Assembly (NCBI GenBank): GCA_002840895.1
Contig: PHCZ01000002.1
Span: forward strand, 157,786-221,785
Source: Bacteroidetes bacterium HGW-Bacteroidetes-8
GTDB taxonomy: Bacteria > Bacteroidota > Bacteroidia > Bacteroidales > UBA932
Direction of reading: 5' to 3'
Length of the DNA stretch: 64,000 nt
The notes under the pieces were generated by a model. That model made no database searches, had not been told where the DNA came from, and was given only the letters and a program-made list of their open reading frames with translations. A program made the translations under genes and the position numbers. Below are positions 17,440-27,654 of the stretch, piece by piece (the stretch's first letter is position 1; each line of letters opens with the position of its first letter).

Positions 17440-19731
17440 CTACTTTAACCTTAAGGTGCTTTGCAGCGCCTCTGCTTTAAGCTCTGGGGCGGTAGTTTTA
17501 TCGTTATACACTGCTTCGAGTGCATTAATAATCTCGCTTTTTCTTATGCTCCAGTTAAACCAGCCCAAAGCCTCTGCCATAGTGATTCTCACTTTAAGGT
17601 TGTCGCCGGTATCTGCAAGAACATTTATAAAATGGGATGTCTGTTTGTGGTTGTTGTAGTTTCTAAGTGATCTTACTGCAGATATCCTTTTTTCAGGTGT
17701 ACTGTTTTTATCCTTAATTGTTGCCAGGGCTGTCTCCTGTCTTTTAAACTCACTATTAAAGTAACCTGTAAGATCGCTTGCTGTTTTGGATGGGTTAAGC
17801 AGATTTGAGCCTTCGCTCTGTCTTTTGACCTCCTCTAAAACCATCTCCTTTTCGAACATAAGCAGAGAGCTCTGTGCAGCGTACTGAACCCTGATGCTCT
17901 CGTTTGAGAATAGCAGGGTGTTTACCAACGGTTTTACAAGCGCAGGATTACCCGAGTAACCACAAAAGCGGGCAGCATTTCTTCTGATAAGTTCATAAGG
18001 ATCTTCTAAAGCAACTAAAAGCGCCTCTGCAAAATTATTGTCAGAGAGGTCAATAAATCTTTTAAGCGCCTGCATACGAACAATGTAGTAAGGGCTCTCT
18101 TTTAAGACCTTCAAAAGAAGATCTGAGTAGCCTGCCGGAGGGTTTTTTGAGAGCTGTTTAAGAGCTGTTGCCAGGTAATTTGGGTTCTCTCCATTTTTCT
18201 CAAAAATGCTCATCCAGTACCTGCTATCTTTTGATCTGGTTGCAAGATCTCTGTTTAACAAATCTCCCCGCTCTCTGTTTTTTGCAGATTGCTCTCCCAA
18301 AACTTTGGATTGCTCTGACGAAATCACCGGTGGTGTTCCCGGAATCAGACGATATGTTGGGTCTCCTATCAGGTGAGACTCAAGGGTTTGGATCTCTTTT
18401 TGCCAGAACCCCACTCTTGCACCCTCTGCCAGCATACCGATAAGCTCCATTGACCATTTATCCTGCAATACATTTACAGTATTGCCCTGGGCAACCACAG
18501 TGTTACCATCTGCAAAAACGTGGTAGCCGGCAATATAGCCTTTCTGGTGGAAAGAGCCGTTGTAGCAAGCGTCAAAGATGGTTATTCTTGACTGTGGCGT
18601 AATTGTCTTAAGGTCTGCAAGGGAGATGTTGATATTGGCAGCAAATGTAGAGTCGGCAGCTTTGGTTGAGCGGAGAAGCTCTGCGTCAAAGAAGGCCTCT
18701 GTGAGGCCAAAATCTGCCATCATACTGCTTTTAAAGTTGCTTTTCCTCTCTCCTGTGTATCTGCGATAAGTATTCCTGACAGAGGCAGAGAGTGCCTCCA
18801 TCGGGCCCGTAACTTTTCCGCTAAGGGTATTAGGTGCCGGGTATTCTCCGCTAATATACTGGGTGTCGAAGGCTCCGTGTTCGTGAAAAACAAAGAGGTC
18901 GGTACCTTTTCGCTGCATCCTCTCATAAAGTTTGAACTTCATAAAAGGGTCCTGGCGGAAGTTGTAGAAGCCGTTACCTTTAGAGCTCTTAAAAGCAGCA
19001 GGAAACTGCTCTTTAATTGCAAACTGCTGGTTCTGCCATACAGTAAGGCAATCTGAGTTATAACCGTGTCCGTTAAAGAAGATAATATTATCTGCATAGT
19101 TCTCTTCCAGATGCGCCTCTACAGCCTTTTTGAAGAATCGTCTTATGAGCTCATAAGTGTCCACTCCAAAATCTGAGGGAGGTAGTACTCTTGCGGAGTA
19201 GAACTCGCTCTCTATCTTTTGCCCAGAGCTCTCTTTAAGATTATAGTAGAAGTGGCGTGGGTTAAGAGAGCCCTTTTTAAAAAACTCAAACTCAAGGTCC
19301 AGATCGTCATAATATCTGTCACTTGTAACAGAAGATTCGGTGATGGGGAAGTTCTCTTCATCCATCTTAAATGCAGTGGTTGCGTGCTGGAAATTTCTAA
19401 CCCTTACAACAGGGATATCTCCGACAAACAGAGCCCCCTCCATTACCGGACGCTTGTTGTAGATCTTTCGTATCTCTTCACGCAGTGTCTCGGGTGAGCT
19501 CCACTCCCCTATGAGAATCTCAACTCCCAAACCCTCCTTTTCAAGCACTTTTTTATACTCTGCAACCTCAGATGATGCCGCTTCGAAGCTTGTTCGGTCT
19601 ATTACAACCAGAAATCTGGATGCATATTTACCCTTTGCAGGGATAATGCGACTTCTCCCCTCCATCTCCGATAAAGATCCAATCAGTATCAGAGCTAAAA
19701 ATATGTATTTTATTATTTTTTTCATCTTCAT
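17440..19731 (-). CDS. C25-like (gingipain-fold) cysteine peptidase with HEAT repeats, copy 3
   Basis: A 763-residue exported protein. After a signal peptide (about 1-25) comes a region resembling Peptidase_C25: a VLEKEGLGVEI strand, ALFVGDIPVV, SDRYYDDLDLEFEF, then two strand-HG motifs (FFNGHGYNS with His222, and FVFHEHG with His285) and a nucleophile strand ITIFDACYNG with Cys389, followed by the SHLIGDPTYR typical of the end of the C25 domain. By clan CD logic His285 and Cys389 are the likely dyad. Residues about 480-763 are alpha-helical repeats of HEAT type (AVRSLRNYNNHKQ, VRITMAEALGWFNW). There is no gingipain propeptide and no T9SS sorting domain. Six bases separate it from copy 2. Confidence 0.7.
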   Translation of the reverse strand: MKMKKIIKYIFLALILIGSLSEMEGRSRIIPAKGKYASRFLVVIDRTSFEAASSEVAEYKKVLEKEGLGVEILIGEWSSPETLREEIRKIYNKRPVMEGALFVGDIPVVRVRNFQHATTAFKMDEENFPITESSVTSDRYYDDLDLEFEFFKKGSLNPRHFYYNLKESSGQKIESEFYSARVLPPSDFGVDTYELIRRFFKKAVEAHLEENYADNIIFFNGHGYNSDCLTVWQNQQFAIKEQFPAAFKSSKGNGFYNFRQDPFMKFKLYERMQRKGTDLFVFHEHGAFDTQYISGEYPAPNTLSGKVTGPMEALSASVRNTYRRYTGERKSNFKSSMMADFGLTEAFFDAELLRSTKAADSTFAANINISLADLKTITPQSRITIFDACYNGSFHQKGYIAGYHVFADGNTVVAQGNTVNVLQDKWSMELIGMLAEGARVGFWQKEIQTLESHLIGDPTYRLIPGTPPVISSEQSKVLGEQSAKNRERGDLLNRDLATRSKDSRYWMSIFEKNGENPNYLATALKQLSKNPPAGYSDLLLKVLKESPYYIVRMQALKRFIDLSDNNFAEALLVALEDPYELIRRNAARFCGYSGNPALVKPLVNTLLFSNESIRVQYAAQSSLLMFEKEMVLEEVKRQSEGSNLLNPSKTASDLTGYFNSEFKRQETALATIKDKNSTPEKRISAVRSLRNYNNHKQTSHFINVLADTGDNLKVRITMAEALGWFNWSIRKSEIINALEAVYNDKTTAPELKAEALQSTLRLK

Positions 19732-19737
19732 CTCACT

Positions 19738-21900
19738 TTATCGCATATACACCTCTAATCTCGCAATTGTCTTTGTAAGCTCATCCAGAAGCTTAGGGTC
19801 AATCTCTCTATTTTGGGAGGCTTCTTTGCAGGCAGCCACAATTTCGCCTCTTCTATGTGAGAGGTTAAACCAACCCAGAGCCTCTGCCAGAGCAATTCTC
19901 ACTTTGACATCATCCTTCGGGTCTTTCAAAACTATCAGCAAATCGTCAACTTTGTTGTGATATGTGTTGTTCCTGAGCATCTTCACAGAAGCCAGCCTGG
20001 CCTTAGTGCTTTTGTCCCTGTTTGTGACATCGTCTGCCATCTGGGCAATCCGTCTGCGGGAGTCAAATCTATCTTTGAAATCTGCCCAAACAACTCTCTT
20101 ATCATAAAAAGTTGTGTTTAAGTCCAGCTGAGCTTTAACCTCATTCTCAAGCTTATCCATATCCATAAGGTCAAAACCGAAGGCGGCATTAAACTGCACC
20201 CTCTCGTCCAGATAGTCATTAAGATAAACCTTTGCTATATGTGGTATATACTCATCTTTTCCAACTCTTCCCATTGCAAATGTAGATTTACGCCTTATGA
20301 ACTCATAAGGGTCATAAACAGAACTTTTGATAAGCTCTTCAAATTTCCCGTTATTGTAGAACTGAAGCAGATGGAAACATTGAAGCCTTACTGTATAGAG
20401 TTGAGAGCTGTTATATGTATCCAGAAGCAGCTCATCCAGGTTGGGATAGTCAAGAGCGAACAGTTTATGTAGTGCCAAACCTTGAAGGTCGGCCTCTTTT
20501 TCTAGTTTAAGTACAGATAGCCAGTATTGAGAATCTTTCGACTTAAAGTCGATTGATTTGGTCTTAGCAGATTTAAAGCGGAAAGTAGGATCTCCAATGA
20601 TATGAGATTCCAGAATGTTTACATTTTGCATCCACTCCCCTACGCTAAACCCAAGCCCAAGCATACCCATAAGGTCACAGGCAGATTTATCCTGCAGCAC
20701 ATTTACGCTGTTCCCGATGGAAACAACAGTCTTACCCTCGCTAAAGATGTACTCAGCTGCAATGGAGGACTCTTCCCTAAAATCTGCGTTGTAACAGGCG
20801 TCAAAGAGAACAACCCTTGCATTTGGTTTAATGTTTGGAATATCTTCAAGCAAGATACCCATCTTTGCATCGTCCAGTGAGTCCTTAACTAGTTGTTTAG
20901 GGTCCAAAAAGCCTTCAAACCAGGTGGAGTCAATTTTGTATTGGCTCATCCATTTGGTTTTCATCTGCTCCCTCTTAGCTGAATCGCTCTCTTTTGCGAG
21001 TGCAGTTCTAAAAAGGGCCCTTGCAGATTCGCTGTACTCAGATACCCCTTTGCTTAGAGGAATTCCTGTAAGATATTGCCTGTAAGGCATCCCGTGCTCG
21101 TGAAAGAGCATCAGGTCCATCTCCTCACGCCTTAACTCCTCACTAACTATATCCTTCATATATGGATACATATTGAAAAGCAAAAACTTAACAGAGTTTT
21201 TGTCTTTAAAAGAGTTCGGGAACTGCTCCCGGAGCGTGTGCCCCTCCTCTTTCCAGGCAGTTATGCTGTTTGAAAATGAGCCGTCTCCGGTATATGATAT
21301 AATGACATCCAAGTAGTTATCCTTAGCTCTCTCTTTGAGAAGCTTCTTAAAATAGCCTCTTATCTGGTTGTACCCCTGCTCACCTGACTTTGTAGGCTTG
21401 ATTCTCCCGCTGTAGATATCACAACTAATTTTTTGAGGAGAGTCTCCCCTCAAAGAGTAGTAGTGAAAAAGGGAATTAACACTATCCTTACCTAAGTAGT
21501 TAAATTTAAGATCGAAGTCATCGTAGTAGCGGTCCGAAGGGACCGAGGAGCTCTTGAAGGGGAAGAGCTCCTGATCCATTTTAAATGCAGAAGTAAAGTG
21601 CTGAGCATCTCTTAACATTGGAATTGGGATCTCTCCTAAAAAGAGAGCACCCTCAAGACCTTTGTCAAGATATAACCTCTGCAGGACATCCTTAACCTGC
21701 ATAGGATTACTCCACACCTGCGCAACCACTACAGCGGAGAGCCCCTCTCTCTCCAACACAGATCTGTAGTTTTCTATTTCGGCCCTGCAGGCCGTGTAAG
21801 TATCTTTGTCAACAATTATGGCAAACCCCCTCTCTGCGCTTTTTAACTGCGCAGAGAGCGAGATTACCAATAGAACAAGAATTAATAACTTTTTATACAT
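19738..21900 (-). CDS. C25-like cysteine peptidase with HEAT repeats, copy 2
   Basis: A 720-residue paralogue of its neighbours. Signal peptide about 1-22, C25-like domain about 25-440 and HEAT-type helices about 455-720 (VRLQCFHLLQFY, VRIALAEALGWFNL). The likely dyad is His269 in LFHEHG and Cys369 in VVLFDACYNA. The first strand-HG motif of the other copies is changed here to TGDG (Asp206 in place of His), which supports the second HG as the catalytic one. SHIIGDPTFRF closes the domain. Spaced 6 bases from copy 3 and 15 from the DUF6850 gene, so certainly in one transcript. The substrate is unknown; a protease acting on an outer-membrane partner is one option. Confidence 0.7.
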   Translation of the reverse strand: MYKKLLILVLLVISLSAQLKSAERGFAIIVDKDTYTACRAEIENYRSVLEREGLSAVVVAQVWSNPMQVKDVLQRLYLDKGLEGALFLGEIPIPMLRDAQHFTSAFKMDQELFPFKSSSVPSDRYYDDFDLKFNYLGKDSVNSLFHYYSLRGDSPQKISCDIYSGRIKPTKSGEQGYNQIRGYFKKLLKERAKDNYLDVIISYTGDGSFSNSITAWKEEGHTLREQFPNSFKDKNSVKFLLFNMYPYMKDIVSEELRREEMDLMLFHEHGMPYRQYLTGIPLSKGVSEYSESARALFRTALAKESDSAKREQMKTKWMSQYKIDSTWFEGFLDPKQLVKDSLDDAKMGILLEDIPNIKPNARVVLFDACYNADFREESSIAAEYIFSEGKTVVSIGNSVNVLQDKSACDLMGMLGLGFSVGEWMQNVNILESHIIGDPTFRFKSAKTKSIDFKSKDSQYWLSVLKLEKEADLQGLALHKLFALDYPNLDELLLDTYNSSQLYTVRLQCFHLLQFYNNGKFEELIKSSVYDPYEFIRRKSTFAMGRVGKDEYIPHIAKVYLNDYLDERVQFNAAFGFDLMDMDKLENEVKAQLDLNTTFYDKRVVWADFKDRFDSRRRIAQMADDVTNRDKSTKARLASVKMLRNNTYHNKVDDLLIVLKDPKDDVKVRIALAEALGWFNLSHRRGEIVAACKEASQNREIDPKLLDELTKTIARLEVYMR

Positions 21901-21915
21901 TCCTTAAGAGCAACA

Positions 21916-23481
21916 TTAGAAGGTAAATCCAAGGCCGATAGTTGTCTGCATACGATTCCCTTCACCCTCTACAGGTTTGTAGTAATCTGCAGCAACTTTA
22001 ACAAACATACCGGATTTATTACTACGGCTGATATTTGTAAAGTAGCTCACCTCACCCCCTATTTTATAATAGTCCTGTCTTGAGTATTGCATATCCGGTG
22101 TCATAAACTGGGTAATAACAGGGGAGGTAGCATCTGCTCCTTTATAGATATAGTAACCATTAATATTGTTTTTATAGATAAAATCTGCACCCAGAATCAA
22201 TCTGTTTGCAAGTTTTAGAGGAATATTTGTCTTTGCATTAATTCCAAAGAAAAGATTCTCAACCCTCATTTTGGATTTAGGTAAGATGTAGAGGTCGTCG
22301 TTATCTCTGTAGTTAGCGAAGAGCCCGGCTTTCCACTTGTACTCGTGAGCAGCGCCGCGGAAGAAGTCGTATTTGGCAACCATATCAATCTGGTTGTAGG
22401 TAGATCTTACACTGCTGTATACATCTACCCAGCGCTGAACTTCATATGTATTGTCAAGAACCTGAACATACTCGATTCCGCTACTGTTATTTACACTGTA
22501 TGATAGATCCAGACGGTGAAAATTGTCACAGCTTTTGGTTACTGTAAGGTTTGCCGACATCATCTCCTCCTTTATGGTTCCCTCTTTCTTTGGTTTTGTC
22601 GGGGAGCTGATAACATCCTCTACCCTTAGGTGATAGTTACCGGATAGAATGAAATTGATATCGGAAATTCCGTATGAGTACTGGATATCGCCTCCAATCT
22701 TATTACCACTGTAAACAAACTGACCCAAAGATTGAAGTCCGCCCACTACTGCCGAGTAGAAATTTCCAAGCCCTTTAACAACATAGACATCCTGGCTTAG
22801 CTGACCGTTACTGTTGGTAGTTCTGGTCTCTTCTACAAGGTTTTGATAGACCATATTTACCCCTACAGAGTGTTTGCCGAACATAGCTGCAATACCAGGT
22901 TTTACAGTAATGGTGTAGAAATATCCAACAGAACGAGGGTCTACCTGTTTAGCTCCGGTGCTTGTTACATATTCACCCTGAATACCTACTATATACTTAT
23001 CCCATAAAGGTTTGCTGGCAACCTTCATCTCCAGTTTATAGTTCTGTCTTTTCCAGTCACTCATATTTTTATCTACTGTATAGAATGGCATACCTCTCTC
23101 GGGGTTGATCATAGTGGTATTGTAAAGAGTATTTCTCAGGGTTTCGTTATTGTAGGAGAATTTACCCCAAACATAACCTCCGCTAAGTTTTAGTCCACCC
23201 TCTGTAGATACGCCAAGAGTACTCTCCTTCTCTCCGTCGTGGCTCTTTTTAAAGTCGCCGCTCTTAATTTTATATTGAAAATTAAGGTCGCTATAGTCGT
23301 GCATCTTGTCCAATGTGAGACCCGCTGCGTTGTTTGTATTGAACCATAAAGATTTAGCCTTTAACAATTCAATAGATGCCGGCGAATTTTGCTTCGCCGC
23401 CTCCTGGGCAACCGCTGAATTAGTGGTTATTAGAGTCATAATTAGTGCTCCTGCCCAATATATATATTTAACTTTTCTCAT
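21916..23481 (-). CDS. DUF6850-like outer-membrane beta-barrel protein, module 1
   Basis: A 521-residue exported protein. The start at 23481 is chosen because it gives a clean signal peptide (MRKVKYIYW to AVAQ) and exactly the same length as its paralogue at 39933; a longer in-frame reading from 23526 would overlap the previous gene. NTNNAAGLTLDK near residue 45 is the kind of segment I associate with the DUF6850 family, and the remainder is alternating strands ending in QTTIGLGFTF, as expected for an outer-membrane barrel. It forms a trio with the DUF4876 and TonB-receptor genes just upstream. No biochemical role is known to me. Confidence 0.72.
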   Translation of the reverse strand: MRKVKYIYWAGALIMTLITTNSAVAQEAAKQNSPASIELLKAKSLWFNTNNAAGLTLDKMHDYSDLNFQYKIKSGDFKKSHDGEKESTLGVSTEGGLKLSGGYVWGKFSYNNETLRNTLYNTTMINPERGMPFYTVDKNMSDWKRQNYKLEMKVASKPLWDKYIVGIQGEYVTSTGAKQVDPRSVGYFYTITVKPGIAAMFGKHSVGVNMVYQNLVEETRTTNSNGQLSQDVYVVKGLGNFYSAVVGGLQSLGQFVYSGNKIGGDIQYSYGISDINFILSGNYHLRVEDVISSPTKPKKEGTIKEEMMSANLTVTKSCDNFHRLDLSYSVNNSSGIEYVQVLDNTYEVQRWVDVYSSVRSTYNQIDMVAKYDFFRGAAHEYKWKAGLFANYRDNDDLYILPKSKMRVENLFFGINAKTNIPLKLANRLILGADFIYKNNINGYYIYKGADATSPVITQFMTPDMQYSRQDYYKIGGEVSYFTNISRSNKSGMFVKVAADYYKPVEGEGNRMQTTIGLGFTF

Positions 23482-23507
23482 TTTAATATTATTGATGATG
23501 TTAAACA

Positions 23508-24728
23508 CTATTTCCAAGTATTCCAAGATGGGGCTTTTGCACCATATCTTCTGATAACAGGAGGGTTCAACACTTCAAAATCCTCCGAACTGTTGTTTGT
23601 GTCATACAGAATTACCCTTCCGTCTGTCTTTGTCTCTTTAACCTTTCTGCCAACACTCACACTCAGGTAAGTCCCGCCAACGGTAGCTGCTCCTGCATCT
23701 AATACAGCCGGCATCCTCTTAAGCTGAACCTGATTTGCATTACCTACCAACTCAAGGGCATCCACAACCTCATCAATAGGAATTTTGTAGTTCTTGGATG
23801 TACTCCCTACCGGGCTTATGAAATTCGCAGGGTTAATAGCAACGGAAGGATAGTAGATTACAAAAGCTCCTCCAAAGACAGTTGTTAACCACTGAGGCGT
23901 AGGAGATGGCCAGAATGCCATCACCATATTAATTGCAGGATTGTTCTGAATTAGAGAAGTAGTGTTTATGAAGGTCTCAAACTCTGCGCTTAAAAGATTA
24001 ACCGGAGAGTTTGGATTTAGATTTGACTTCTTATGGTCATCTGCCATTTGGGCAATAATAATTGACTCACCTGGATTAAGAGGGTAGTCAACATCTGTTG
24101 GTACTTGCCATATTGTAGAGGCATAGACAAACTTGGAAGCATCATCTCCGGGCCATACAGGCAGATTGGCTGTTGCTGTAAGAGGGTTAAGAATTGCAAT
24201 ACACAAACCTCTAACATTCTGAACAGTTTCGCTGTTGTTATAAATTTCGTAGAACTGATCACGGAAATATGAACCGCCGGTTGGTGTTTTTGAACCACAA
24301 TAGTAGACCTCTTTCAAAACCAGTGCACCCGATTTCGAAGCACCTACATTGACTGTTATCTGTTTATTGTTTGTTACAACATCTACGTTTACCACATTAC
24401 CACTGTAGTTATAGGTAAATCCATCCTGAGCCTTTTCCGAAGACAATGTAATGGTATAAATCCCCGGAATTATACCTTCAACAGTAACAGTACCGTTTGC
24501 ACCCATAGTGGTGTTAACCTCATACCTTTCGGCATAGTTTATCAGTTTAACATTAAATCCATTGGGAGCCGGAGCGGATCCCAAGTCGAGGTTCGCTTTA
24601 ACCACTACGCTTAGTGATTCTATTTCACCTATTTTGGAAACATCTTCGAACTGCTGGCACGATGCAGCGGTGAAAAGAGCCAAAACAGCTACTATTAATA
24701 TTTTATAAATATTTTTCATCTCTGACAT
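23508..24728 (-). CDS. DUF4876 lipoprotein, module 1
   Basis: A 406-residue lipoprotein (signal, lipobox TAASC near residue 24). An N-terminal beta-sandwich (about 35-130) resembles a carboxypeptidase-regulatory or Ig-like fold. The second part starts with ALVLKEVYYCGSKTPTGGSY and FYEIYNNSETVQNVRGL, reminiscent of a lamin-tail-like domain, and the C-terminus holds VILYDTNNSSEDFEVL, conserved in the paralogue at 41511. The family (DUF4876) is uncharacterised and found in Bacteroidetes. By position it is probably the surface lipoprotein partner of the receptor 8 bases upstream, playing a SusD-like capture role; that role is inference. Confidence 0.75.
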   Translation of the reverse strand: MSEMKNIYKILIVAVLALFTAASCQQFEDVSKIGEIESLSVVVKANLDLGSAPAPNGFNVKLINYAERYEVNTTMGANGTVTVEGIIPGIYTITLSSEKAQDGFTYNYSGNVVNVDVVTNNKQITVNVGASKSGALVLKEVYYCGSKTPTGGSYFRDQFYEIYNNSETVQNVRGLCIAILNPLTATANLPVWPGDDASKFVYASTIWQVPTDVDYPLNPGESIIIAQMADDHKKSNLNPNSPVNLLSAEFETFINTTSLIQNNPAINMVMAFWPSPTPQWLTTVFGGAFVIYYPSVAINPANFISPVGSTSKNYKIPIDEVVDALELVGNANQVQLKRMPAVLDAGAATVGGTYLSVSVGRKVKETKTDGRVILYDTNNSSEDFEVLNPPVIRRYGAKAPSWNTWK

Positions 24729-24736
24729 ATTTTTAA

Positions 24737-27601
24737 CTATTTGATTGTTAATGCCAGCTCAAATCCGAAGAACATAGGAATGTTCAGTCGGGTGAATGAG
24801 CCCGGTGTTCGTTTACTCTCATAGAGAGGCCTGCTGTTAAACATATTGTTCGCATAGAAGGAGGCCTTTAGGTTCTCTCCAATCTCTTTTGTAAGGTAGA
24901 AGTTGATAAGAAGAACAGGGAAATAGGCTTCGGCTACAAAACGAGATGGACTTCTGCTACTGAACATATATGCAAATTCCGGGTCGTTTTTAAGTGCAGG
25001 ATCAAATGGCTTGATCTGTCCGTCAACTCTTGAGATGTACGAGACAAAAGTTGTATCATTTCCGTAGCTTGTCCAGCTCTTATTGTGCCAGTTAACCTGT
25101 GCGGTAGCTGTCACTACAAATCCGATAGAAGGTATATTATGAATAACTCTTAGCGTTGTTAAGAACCTCTCTCTCTGGTCTTTTGTGTTTCCCTCTTCGT
25201 AGATACCGATGTTTTTCTCCAGGCTATTAAGATTCTTATTTGTCCCGAAGCTATTTGCATCATTCCACTCGGTGCTTCTCATATATGCCCCGCTAAGTAC
25301 AAATGAGGTTCTTATTGCGTCAAACCTTCCGAAGTCAAAATCAAATTCAACCCCTCTGTTATTCGCTTTAACAGTATTCATCGGGGTTGCAAAGCTTACA
25401 AACACCTTGTTAGTGGATTTCTCCTTAAGCTTAGGTATAGAACCTGGTACTGCCTCACCAACTTCATACTGAACGTAGTTGATAAGTCTGAAGTTTTCTG
25501 CCCTCATACCCAAATCGTATCCATTGATAAGGTTTTCGTTGTAGGCAGTAACTGAGAATCTCATTTTTTTGATCCTGAGGTCAAAACCAAATTCGCTTTT
25601 GGCGTTGGAAGCTATCTTAAGAGCCTTATTCTCGGTATTGAAAATTTTGGTTGAAGATAGTAGGAGCTGCTCTGCAACCGGAATTGACGAGCTGTTGAGA
25701 GTATTGTAGTGGACAAAATCGAAATAGGCGTTCTCCGGGCTAAGGTATATTGTCCCCGGTGCTTTGGCAGATACTCCGTATCCCCCTCTTATCCATAATG
25801 ACGCCGGTAGAAGCTCAAACGATGCATTAAAACGCGGAGCAACAATATTTTTACCGGCAATGTTGTCATATCTCACTCCGGCCTGAGCGGTAAGATCTCT
25901 ATCCCCGATGTTCCAGGTTAGGTTCTCCTCGGCATATAGACCCATTTGGGTTATGAAAGGTATATCGGAATATTTACGAGGTCTTGATGATGAGTTTTCT
26001 GAACTTAATACCCTGTATGGAGGGTTTTTAAGATCGTAGACTTTCCCGTCACCAAGGTTTCCGTCTGTCTTGAAATCTGCACCCAAAACTATTCTATTGG
26101 TAATGTTTCCACTTCTTTTAGAAAAGGTTGCGTTTATTTTTGCAAAAACGTTAAGCTCTTTACCATAGATATCGTAACGACTGAAATATTCGTTAGGCAG
26201 ATATGTGGCATAGTAGCTACTCTCACTTGAAGGTATGTTTGTCAGTTCAGTTCCGTTCATATGGTACACCTTCTGCCCAGGTTTGTTACTTAAAACTGCA
26301 CCATCTGTAGTTGACATCGAGTAGGCAGAGAAAGCATTACCCAGTAGCTCCTGACGGAATGAGTGTTTATCTCTGTAGCTTGCAGATGCTGTATATTTGA
26401 TGTTATTGAGCCAGCCCCAGTTAATGTTCCAGGTTCCGTTTGTGTTAAACCTGATACCCATATCCTTTGCACCTGTCTCAAGCTGAGTTCTCTCGTCATC
26501 CGGATTTCTCTCGCGTGTATCTTTACCAAGAGAGAGGTCGAATGAGGTTGTAGTTGAGAGGTTTTTAAAGGTGTTTGAATAGAGTGCTTTTGCGGTAACC
26601 CTCTGGTAATATGCATATGACTCTGTTTGATCTGAAGCGCTGTATGCATAGTCTCCGCTGATATTTATGTTTCCTCTCTTCTCTCCAAGGCTTATCCCTT
26701 TACTTACAGATGTCTGATAGATGTTAGGGTCGGTTTTAAACCTTATTGTAAGAGGCTCTTTACCTGCTTTAGACCTTACGATTACCGCACCTGATGTTAA
26801 GTCTCCGTATTCAACTGATGGAATACCTCTTATAACCTCTACAGACTCAATGTTATCTGTTGATATTGAGCGGATATCCAACCCTGAGTTAGGAGAGGAC
26901 CCCCCTGCAACAGCTGAGCCGCCACCACTGATTGTTGGATTAAGAGTCTGCATATTGGCATTATTTGAGAGTGGTGCACCATCCACAATAATAGAGGTAC
27001 CCATACTGTTCATATTTGTTGCAGACCCACCTATACTACGAATCGTAAAGGTTTTGGCAATAGAGAGGCTTGGGTTTACAGTGATTCCACCGGGAAGTAG
27101 CTGCATAATATCCGAAAGCGAGCTGGTTTGTAGGTGGTCCATTGCCTGTCTTGAGATATTGGAGGCAGTTGCCTGTCCCGCCTTCCCTGCCGTAGCCACT
27201 ACTGTCACGTCTGAAAGACGGAATGAGCTATACTGCATACGGAAGGTGATCTCGGTCACCTTACCGGCAGTAAGTACAAAGGTGGTATCAACGGTCTCCA
27301 TCCCGAGAAACTGGATTTTAACATCCACTCTCCCCGGAGATAGTCTCTCAAATGAGAACTCCCCCTTTGTAGTGGTAGTAGTTACCGACCCCTGAGGGAG
27401 AACCTGAATTGTTGCAAACTCAACCGGGATATTTTCCGATCCGCGCTCAAGCACAACACCTTTTAACGTAGCATAATTTCCCTGAACAGAAGTTTGTGCC
27501 GAGAGATTGGCACAAAATCCCATTACAAGAAACAACACTAACGCAGACAGAGCAAATGACTTCGCACCTCTGTCCGGAACCTGGATTTTGTGTCTCTTCA
27601 T
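24737..27601 (-). CDS. TonB-dependent receptor with CarboxypepD_reg-like domain, module 1
   Basis: A 954-residue outer-membrane receptor. Order: signal peptide (about 1-36, LSAQ), carboxypeptidase-regulatory-like domain (about 45-125; ATLKGVVLERGSENIPVEF), plug (about 135-265) with TSLSDIMQLLPGG, a Gly/Ser-rich loop SGGGSAVAGGSSPNSG and NIESVEVIRGIPSVEYGD, then a barrel ending in FFGFELALTIK. No SusD follows; instead a DUF4876 lipoprotein and a DUF6850 barrel do. The substrate is not known. It sits 53 bases after a C25-like gene on the same strand. The plug resembles that of the receptor at 42761, showing the two modules are paralogous. Confidence 0.88.
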   Translation of the reverse strand: MKRHKIQVPDRGAKSFALSALVLFLVMGFCANLSAQTSVQGNYATLKGVVLERGSENIPVEFATIQVLPQGSVTTTTTKGEFSFERLSPGRVDVKIQFLGMETVDTTFVLTAGKVTEITFRMQYSSFRLSDVTVVATAGKAGQATASNISRQAMDHLQTSSLSDIMQLLPGGITVNPSLSIAKTFTIRSIGGSATNMNSMGTSIIVDGAPLSNNANMQTLNPTISGGGSAVAGGSSPNSGLDIRSISTDNIESVEVIRGIPSVEYGDLTSGAVIVRSKAGKEPLTIRFKTDPNIYQTSVSKGISLGEKRGNINISGDYAYSASDQTESYAYYQRVTAKALYSNTFKNLSTTTSFDLSLGKDTRERNPDDERTQLETGAKDMGIRFNTNGTWNINWGWLNNIKYTASASYRDKHSFRQELLGNAFSAYSMSTTDGAVLSNKPGQKVYHMNGTELTNIPSSESSYYATYLPNEYFSRYDIYGKELNVFAKINATFSKRSGNITNRIVLGADFKTDGNLGDGKVYDLKNPPYRVLSSENSSSRPRKYSDIPFITQMGLYAEENLTWNIGDRDLTAQAGVRYDNIAGKNIVAPRFNASFELLPASLWIRGGYGVSAKAPGTIYLSPENAYFDFVHYNTLNSSSIPVAEQLLLSSTKIFNTENKALKIASNAKSEFGFDLRIKKMRFSVTAYNENLINGYDLGMRAENFRLINYVQYEVGEAVPGSIPKLKEKSTNKVFVSFATPMNTVKANNRGVEFDFDFGRFDAIRTSFVLSGAYMRSTEWNDANSFGTNKNLNSLEKNIGIYEEGNTKDQRERFLTTLRVIHNIPSIGFVVTATAQVNWHNKSWTSYGNDTTFVSYISRVDGQIKPFDPALKNDPEFAYMFSSRSPSRFVAEAYFPVLLINFYLTKEIGENLKASFYANNMFNSRPLYESKRTPGSFTRLNIPMFFGFELALTIK

Positions 27602-27654
27602 AGTTAATAATTGTTAATTTGGGTTAGTTGTATAAGTTTTTTTCTATATTCTTA

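Noticed and set aside
23482-23526. Longer start for the first DUF6850 protein overlapping DUF4876
   Set aside because: It would place a polar 15-residue extension ahead of the signal peptide, and the shorter form matches its paralogue in length.
26721-27395. 224-residue open frame on the plus strand opposite the TonB receptor
   Set aside because: It is antisense to the conserved plug region of a clear receptor, has no domain features and no ribosome or promoter signal; a codon-use shadow.
24737-27601. SusC/SusD-type polysaccharide locus
   Set aside because: No SusD family lipoprotein, glycoside hydrolase or sugar regulator is present near either receptor.
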